Positions 56,713-64,000 of a stretch of DNA of 64,000 nt are shown here, in pieces. This DNA is from Liquidambar formosana. Its lineage: Eukaryota; Streptophyta; Magnoliopsida; Saxifragales; Altingiaceae. Both the position numbers and the translations under genes were made by a program. The notes under the pieces were generated by a model. It was not told the DNA's origin. It worked only from the letters and a program-made list of their open reading frames with translations, and did no database searches. Each line of letters opens with the position of its first letter. Position 1 is the stretch's first letter. The stretch is taken from assembly GCA_039720395.1 (NCBI GenBank), contig CM077833.1:2998797-3062796 (forward strand). Direction: 5' to 3'.

Positions 56713-57037
56713 CTTAGTTTACACTTTTCAAGATTTTCTGAAAAATTTAGAAGGTTTCTATAAAAGCTAGCCACGCTGTCCATCAGAAAACATCATTCTG
56801 AACAACTTGGTAACATAAAAGTTTTCCAAAATCTATCATTTAAGCAGACTTTTTGGCCATTTACAATCTTTATTTCATTTTCCACGAAAAATGGCCAAAA
56901 AGTCCACTTAAATGACAGATTTTAGAAAAATTTTCTTCTATAAAGTTGTTCGGAATGATGTTTTTTAGTAGATTACGTAACTAGTTTTCATAGAAACTCT
57001 TAAATTTTTCATAGAACCTTAAAAAATGTAAACTAAG
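56713..57037. mobile_element. Foldback MITE, copy 2
   Basis: Ends CTTAGTTTACAC and GTAAACTAAG with long complementary arms (tttctataaaagctagcca / ctagttttcatagaaact). Homologous to 2914-3255, sharing ttggccatttaca and atttcatttt in the loop. No ORF; no convincing TSD. Confidence 0.7.
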
Positions 57038-57135
57038 TGGGTAGTTTAAAGTATTTCATGTGGTGGCAGTAGCCTACCCCTTTCTAGAATCTTCCCTTCT
57101 TTTATTTATTTTTTATTTTTTTGTTCTTGTTCTTT

Positions 57136-57148
57136 GGGGGGGGGGGGG
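57136..57148. repeat. Poly-G run
   Basis: About 13 G residues in a row. Assembly length uncertain. Confidence 0.8.
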
Positions 57149-57456
57149 TATAGTAGAATAAGTCAACACTACTTAATGCAACATTTACCGACAAAGGGCA
57201 GTGCTATACGTAACAATTGAATACATTAACAAAAACATAAAAGGCAGCTACACTCCTCCCTCGCTCCTTCCCCTTTCTTTTATTCTTGCAAAAAGACTTT
57301 TATACCCACAAGCCACACCCTCTAAACTCATCCCTCCCCCTCCAAACACTTCCACCATTCTCCAATAAGCCCTCCATTCTCTCTCTATCGAACCCTCTCC
57401 TCTCACATTTAAAAAAAAAAAAAAACATTTAGTGAGCTGTGTTTGGCTATGGCAGC

Positions 57457-58373
57457 TAGGGGTGCAAACAAGCCGAGCTGAGCCGAGCTTTTGAGTGCTC
57501 AGCTCGGGCTCGTTAGAAAGCTCGATCTCACGAGCCCGAGCCGAGCTTTTTAACGAGCCTTAATTTCGTGCTCAAGCATGGCTCGTGAGAAAATACTAAA
57601 ACTCGAGCTCGGCTCGTTTAAAATTTTTTTTTTTTCACTAAAAACCCATAACCCATGGTATTTCTAGCAAATAAAGGGGAGAAAATCCAGCAAACAAAGG
57701 GGTAATCGAGCAAATAAAGTGTGAAAATACAGTAAATTAGATTCAGATCCAATATTTAGAGTGCAAACAATGAAAATTATGAAATATATACACTAAAACC
57801 ATCTAAAAAACATATAAAAATGAAATGTATACCCAACAATCCAACATACTCAACATTCAAAAAAAAAAAAAAAAAAAGAAAAAAAAAAGAGAGAAAATAT
57901 ATCTGATGGTGACGGTTCGTCGGCGATGGTCCAACAGTTGCTTGACGGTGGCATTAACTGTGGCAGAAGATCCGACGGCAATGAATAAACATGGCAGTTC
58001 CATAGATCTGAGGCAGGAAGAATTATCGATGGCAAAAGGGCTTGAGTGCTCGAACAATCACAAATCTAAGATGAAAGCTCACCGTGAACTCTCGCCGTCG
58101 ATGAAGGGGTGATGTACAACGGTGAGCCAGTTAGATAGCGGGAGCTTGGTGGTGAAGCGACGAAAGGAGATCGTTCGATGATGGAGCGTTGGTGGCGAAT
58201 GGGAGATCTCTGCTTGGTTCGTTGTGCGCGAGAGAGACAGAGTAGGAGGGTTTGGTTCAGCTGTTCAGGCCATAGCACTGTCGAAGAGGAGATTTGGAGA
58301 ATTAAAGCAAAATGAGTGAGTTTGAAGACTTTTAGGGTTAGGTTAGGTTTATACATGGAGAGAAAACGACGCC
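57457..58373. mobile_element. hAT element (GAGCTCGGCTCG family), left part
   Basis: Starts TAGGGGTGCAAACAAGCCGA, the canonical hAT terminus, with GAGCCGAGCT subterminal repeats as in 44657-45497. No right end is seen before 58374, where a gypsy LTR begins, so the rest should lie beyond that insertion, outside the window. The stretch 57900-58360 is GC-richer with no convincing gene. Confidence 0.65.
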
Positions 58374-61086
58374 TGTTACACCCCATTTTTGCACCACCTT
58401 ACTAGGGCTCATCATTTCATGCATGTTTTTGTTTTGTTTTTGAGTCTAGTCACTTGCATTAGTTTTCTAGAATCACAAGGACAGTGGATATGAATTTTGG
58501 TTCAATTCGGAGTTGATCTTGAGGGATAATAAGAGCTTTTGTGATTTGAGGGGCATAATCGTCTTTTAAGTCCCAAACTTTTCATTTGACCTTGGAATGA
58601 CCTCCAAATTGTCAATTGGAGTTCATATGGATGCATATAAGGTATTTCTAGGTTCAATTTGATGAATCAATGGCTCAGGATTAAAATGGCTTGACGTTGT
58701 TCAAATTGGTTAATTGACCCTCCTTTGGGTTAGCTCTAATTGACTCATAATTACCAATCAAATCTTTTCAAATTGACTTTAATTAGTCATTATTTTACCC
58801 CAAAAAGTGTTTTAGAAATTTTAATTTTGATATAAAAAGCATTTGGTTTGATCCTATGTGCATACCTATGCTTAGTAAAGGTACAGCATAACGGTTAACC
58901 GCCTTTGTCAAACCTAACCATGCCCCCATGGTTAGTGGTTTTCACCCTAAAATGTTCAAAAATGTATTCCTCATCGAAACACGGTTGTTTTGGCTTTTGT
59001 TTCATCAAAATCGGAGTTCATTTGCCCCCTGAAACACTTCTAGAAGGATTAGGAGTCAAAATAGGGCAAGAATCAGAAGTGGGCTCGGATGACCACCTAG
59101 CCCCTGGCGGCTAGCCGCCTGGGCCCAGGTGGCTAGCCGCCAGGCCCTGGTGGTCACCTGAGAGCACTTTCCTATTTGCTCTATACTTCCTTGCTGAAGC
59201 GGACTTCTTCCTATTTTGACGTATTTGGGCTCTTTTGGATGAGTTTCCTTCTAATTTTTGGTAACTTCTGAGTTACTTAAGCCCCAAGGGGGTCTCTAAT
59301 AGCCCTTGGATTAATTCTTAGGGTTTTAATCCCAGCCATTGGTTAATCTTAATTGAAGTCTATAAATACCCCTATGCTTCAGCACAAGGGAGGCCCTTTT
59401 ATGCATTAAAACCTGAGTGTTTGAGAGAGAATAAGAGAGAGAGACTTGAAGGAGAGCTAGAGGTCCTGCTATAGCCTTGGAGAGCATTGATTCAAGTCAT
59501 CTACAAGTCAAGAGGAGAGTCTCCACAGCAGCAAGGAAGCTTTCCCAAGGTATTCTTCCCTTCTATTCAAGCTTAAACTAGGGTTTCATGTAGAATAGGC
59601 TGATTGCATGTTAAAGATAGCTTTTTTATCATGTATTATTGCTTTAGCTAGTTAATATACATGAAATACTTGCTATTTATGGTGGATTTAGCATGCTTTA
59701 GGACTGTTTCATGGGGTTTAAAGCCTAGTTGTGATTCTAGTGCTTCTGTTATCCTTGTGTTAGAATAGTGTCATTGCGTGTTAGAGTTAGGATTTTTATC
59801 ATGTTCTATTGCTTTAGTTAGTTAGTATCATGATTTAAGTTCTGTTTAATATGAGTTTAGCATGTTTAGAGTTTGGTTTGTGTGTTTTCAAGCATGTTTG
59901 TGAGTTCAGGGTTTTTAGTGTCCTTATTTTAGGTTAGTTTTCATACAGCATGTTAGTTTAGGCTTTTTATTGGTTTTTCTTCATAGTTGCTGTATATGTT
60001 TTACATATGGAATAACTATGATATTTTTGCATGGGTGCATGTTAGTTCATTCTAGGGTTTTTATGCATGGTATGGTTCTAGGATTGTGTTAGGACTTATG
60101 AAAGTTCGCTGTTTTTGCTATTAGCATATTTAGTGGATGATTTTAGGCCATAATACTATTCTGTCCAGATTTATATATCATTATGTTTGCATGATTTTGA
60201 GCACGTGTAAGGGTGCAAATAGGTGTGGTAATTGTCCTATGGCAAATAGGGCTGCCATTGCTTGAAACTGCTAATGCTTGGAACTATTGCGCTCAGGTAA
60301 GTGGGTGTGAAGGTATCCCAATTCACCTCTCTTCCTTACTCTTTCCCTTCTCCCTCCCTCGGGTTAATTCTTAATATGAATCTATGGTCCTAATCAAAGG
60401 TTTCCTTCAATAATTAAATTCTGGTTTTTATCAAAGTTTCCACTTTGTGGGGTTCTTTCTAAATTTAAACTTGATTTATCTATCACATTCAACTTTCTTT
60501 CAAATAAGGAAACCTAGGGTTTTACCATAGGTTTATATTAGGATTTAACCCTATTCTAATCGAACTACGTGGACTTTGATCCATGTATTTCGTTGCATGG
60601 TACATAGGCGCTCTTCGTGAGGATCAAGTCCGTTCTAGGATCCAAGTATCCTAGGTTTTTGTATTTTATTCTCTTTTTTCTGTTTTATTTTCTTTATTGT
60701 GCATGGATGGATGAATGGAATATATGATATGCATGCTGTCTTGTGATGATATACATTGATTTTGTGTGTTGAAAAGATCTTAATTTAGCCCAAATAAACT
60801 GAGAGACCGAAAGGGTGACATGGGTGCCTAGAGGCTTTACCTAGAACCTTCCCATGTCATAACTTAGCCTTCGAATCCCCGATTTCTTTGGTTTCCAAAA
60901 GACTTGTTTTTGCCTTTCCTTTTTAAACATGGAGTCATTCAAATTGTTTTCTTAAAACAAAACTATTTTTAGGGTTTTCCTTGTTTCCTTTAAAAAATAA
61001 GGTGGCGACTCCTTTTCTTTTCTTTTTTCCACCCACAAAACAATCTTTTTGCCAAACCCTTGTGGGCCCAATTTCCGGGGTTCACA
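58374..61086 (+). repeat. 5' LTR of the Tat element
   Basis: Runs from TGTTACACCCCATTTTTGC to TTCCGGGGTTCACA. TATA box TATAAATACC near 59361; a dense palindromic cluster (GGCGGCTAGCCGCC, GGGCCC) at 59096-59160. Related to the solo LTRs at 36955-39736 and 41636-43068 through the start and the ccttcccatgtcataacttag / aaggtggcgactcctt blocks. Confidence 0.85.
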
Positions 61087-61087
61087 G

Positions 61088-61107
61088 TTTGGCGACTTTG
61101 CTGGGGA
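61088..61107 (+). promoter_or_regulatory. Primer binding site of the Tat element
   Basis: TTTGGCGACTTTGCTGGGGA directly follows the LTR end. TGGCGxCxxTGCxGGGGA is the usual Tat-lineage primer-binding pattern. Confidence 0.7.
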
Positions 61108-61949
61108 TTTGTGGGCTAGACTCTATAAAGTTTAATTGGGCTAAACTAATTTCTTATGTTTAATTAAAATCAATCACATGCATCCGCTTGATTGTGTGCT
61201 TTCATTTATTGCATTGTGTGCGCAAATTGTTGCATGCTAGGTTCGATTGTCCCTTAATGTATCCTTGCCAATGATGGGCCTAGTTTCAACCTTGGTTTTC
61301 TTGATTCCAATTGTTGGGGCGAAAGCTATCAACCTCTCTTGCCTAGTACCCTTGGGTATATCAAATGAGTTAATCACGTACTGCTGGACCCACGCGGCGT
61401 TCTTGATGCCACATGTGGTTAGGTATAAAGATTGCTCAAGCAAGTGAAGGACCCTAGCCTACCCTCTTTTAGTTCATATAGTGGGCCTTGTAGGACACTA
61501 TGGTCTAACCATTATGCACCCAAAATTGTTTGTAATGATGCTATGCCGTGTTTGTGGTGTGAGGCTTTATATTTTATGCCCTTAACATATACCTTTAAAC
61601 CCTAACCTTTGTTAAGGCCATGGGTTAGGAGGAATAAGTTAAGGAAGTAGGATGTAAAGCTATGTTTGTGATGTGCTAATCCATAGGGATTAATTAAACC
61701 TAATTGAAGGACTCTATACCCTATTCGCTTAAACATACCCTCAATCCATGACTCTTGTAAAGGTAATTGGATAAAAGGAGTGAATTAATTGAATATGGTG
61801 TAAAGACTGAATTCGTTAAGGAAAATATGGAGGTTTAGGACAAGTCCTTAGGCTAAAGGTTAAAACTTTTTCCATCCATAGACGTGCTGGCTTGGATCCG
61901 CAATCCGCAAGGGCGTCTAGTGAGTGTTGAATCTACCTATCGAATAGAC

Positions 61950-64000
61950 ATGGCCGGCGAAAGAACTAGTGAAGGATACTTTGACCTTGAGGCTTGCCTG
62001 AAAGCCATCATGACGAAGCTTGACCATACCGCCGAGACATTCGACACAACATTGAAAATGGCTCAAGAGAACCAATAGAAGATGGCGGATCTCGAACAAA
62101 ATGGTTCTAAGGCCCATTCCTCGGGTATACCTCATGGGGCTGGCACCGAAGAGGGATCTCAATCCAATGAGAACACCAAGACAAGGGGGGAAAGTAGTTC
62201 GAAACCTGTGGTCATCAATCTAGAAGGGGAAACTAAAGGGAATGGTTCTAGTAATGATTCCGTGTTGGCTAGCAAGGTAGAAGCATTGGAGAGAACCATA
62301 AAAGGAATTCGTAGAGCCGATAACATGGTCGATGTGCGGACTTTATCTCTATTTCCAACGGCTCGTATTCCATTGCAATTCAAGATGCCGGAGTTGGAGA
62401 AATTTGATGGGATAGGATGCCTTAAGACTCATTTGAAGATGTATGTGCGAGCTATGCACCCTCGAGGGGCTACTGACGAGCTTTTAGCTCAAATGTTCCA
62501 TGAAACCTTGGCCACATCCGCTCTGAAATGGTTCTTATCATTGGATAAGAATAGGACTCGAACTTGGGAAGACTTATGCAATGAGTTCTCGGAGCACTAC
62601 AAGTACAACACAGAGGTGGACGTTACTCGGAGAGACCTAGAAACTACCAAGCAAGGGGCTCATGAAACTTTCTTCGCTTACATTACAAGGTGGAGACAAA
62701 AGGCGTCGAGAATGACGGATAGGCCAAATGAGGAGGACCAAAATCAGCTGGTGGTTAAGAACTTGCTGCCTGTGTATCACAAGCACTTATTTGCCCATTA
62801 TTTCCTAAATTTCAAAGCTCTCATTGGGGCTGGCACACAGGTTGAGGATGCTATCAATGATGGGACAATCAAAACTGAGGAAGTGAGGAGTCGTAAGACA
62901 AACTTTACTGGGAAGAACAACGCCGAGGTCAACACCATAACTCAACCCATTCAACCTTTCTCCCTCAATGATGTTAACCCACCTCGCCAATTCACCGATT
63001 TATTCATGCCACTCGAAAGAGTCCTTGAAAAGCTCGAAAGCCGTAACCTATTGAAGCCACTCGACCCAAGACCCCCACTAAATCCCTTACCCAAGAACTA
63101 CAACGAGAATGAGTACTGCAAGTACCACCAATCCAAAGGCCATGCCACCAACCGTTGTATTCGCCTTCATCACCAAGTCTAAGACCTCATTGGCAAGCAA
63201 GTCATCTCACCACCAACCCGTCCAAATGTCACCCATAATCCTCTCCCGTCTCACAACAACACACCCCCACCTAACACCATAAATGCCATTGAGATTGAAT
63301 CATCTCGCCCTCGCCGGCCCATAAGACAATACACTCCATTCCCCATGACCTTAACCCGTCTTTTCACCCTTTGTTGCAATAACAACCTTATCATGCCACT
63401 CCCACCAAAACCAAGGCTATCAACCCCTCACCAATATTGCCAATACCATCGTGCACTTGGCCATGACACCGAGGCTTGTTCTATACTAAAGAAGATCATT
63501 CAAGACCTCATCGATCAAAAGGTTTTGTTGTTACCCAGAAAATCAATCCAACAAGAGCTGAAAGAAAGATATGAAGCAGGGGATCCTCAGGTTGGCCTAT
63601 TGGGTCAATCATTGGGGAAATTTGATTACTATGTGCTGTACTCAAGCCCAAGTCCAATATCAGATGAGTCGATAATTCCTACAGGTTGGGACGACTTGCC
63701 AACGGAGATGGGGAACATTGATATGATAGAATGGGATGACTTAATGAATGATTTCGAGGAAGTCCATGACATATGTGCTAGTGATGATGGGTTGGATCAT
63801 ATAACTAGAGGGGGTTGTCATTTCAAGCCTCCACACCTAGAATCTGAGAATTCGTTGGAAGATTTGGAAGGGCAGAGGCGTCCTGGCATGCAAGAAGAAG
63901 AGGATGAGGTGCTGAGGTAGCTGAAGAAGACCAATGCCAACATCACTATTTGGGGCTTGCTCATGGCCTCACATAAGCACAGACAGACCGTGCTGAAACT
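61950..64000 (+). pseudogene. Tat-lineage gag, three in-frame stops, runs off the window
   Basis: One frame runs from ATG 61950 to the window end, cut only by TAG 62076-62078, TAA 63180-63182 and TAG 63918-63920. The capsid-like Retrotrans_gag domain spans about 62380-62860: KMYVRAMHPRGATDELLAQM, then WEDLCNEFSEHYKYN and FFAYITRWRQKASRM. Two CxxH-type zinc-like motifs follow (CKYHQSKGHATNRC near 63118, CQYHRALGHDTEAC near 63440), typical of Tat gag proteins. Homology continues through each stop without a shift, so the element decayed by point mutation. The ORF at 61884-61949 upstream of the ATG is probably leader. Confidence 0.8.

Larger units (their letters stand above)
58374..64000 (+). mobile_element. 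Ty3/gypsy retrotransposon, Tat lineage, 5' part
   Basis: A 2.7-kb 5' LTR (58374-61086) is followed by a primer binding site, an 860-nt leader and gag. The element leaves the window before pol. The gag type and long LTR fit the Tat (Ogre/Retand/Atlantys) group. It interrupts the hAT element at 57457; the expected TSD (ACGCC at 58369-58373) can only be checked outside the window. Confidence 0.85.

Overview
This is plant nuclear DNA, AT-rich and packed with transposable elements. The evidence is spliceosomal GT-AG introns, a DYW-type pentatricopeptide repeat (PPR) gene, and plant families of LTR retrotransposons, LINEs, SINEs, hAT elements and MITEs. A eudicot with a large, repeat-rich genome fits best. 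The species cannot be named from the sequence alone. Only two host protein genes look intact.

(1) 1-4.1 kb: intergenic DNA with MITEs and tRNA-derived SINEs. (2) 4.2-31.9 kb, + strand: a complete 11-exon gene for the kinetochore subunit NUF2. It encodes 446 residues but spreads a 1.34-kb coding sequence over 27.7 kb. A TATA box and an E2F-type site lie about 110-130 bp upstream of the ATG, as expected for a cell-cycle gene. Intron 6 is about 18.6 kb and holds a reduced Ty1/copia element resembling a Sirevirus (10.99-15.24 kb), a full-length but broken Ty3/gypsy element (16.55-22.97 kb) with a hAT-like element inside it, a solo LTR, a retroposon and MITEs. Intron 4 holds a TRIM and intron 5 a 755-bp hAT element with a perfect 8-bp target-site duplication (TSD).

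(3) 32-34 kb: two MITEs, an RNase H (RVT_3) pseudogene and a third MITE. (4) 34.1-44.3 kb: a nested stack of solo LTRs. A Tekay/Del-like solo LTR (34586-43862) contains four further solo LTRs, two copia and two gypsy, each with its own 5-bp TSD. The whole stack sits in an older hAT-like element. (5) 44.7-47.9 kb: a hAT element followed by an intronless PPR-DYW gene (45875-47920, +), probably an organellar RNA-editing factor.

(6) 48.9-56.2 kb: another hAT-like element, then a decayed copia element with perfect TSD CATTG (50360-56173), which carries a 5'-truncated LINE flanked by an 18-bp TSD. (7) 56.7-64 kb: a foldback MITE, a hAT element, and, inserted into that hAT, the 5' LTR, primer binding site and gag of a Tat-lineage gypsy element running off the window end. 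Its gag frame is cut by three stop codons.

NUF2 and the PPR gene act independently, one at mitotic kinetochores and the other in organelle RNA processing. All other coding-like sequence belongs to mobile elements. The main interest is the insertion history, and a recurring layout in which LTRs of unrelated families carry a cluster of short palindromes upstream of the TATA box. All boundaries and similarities were judged by eye; no search was run.
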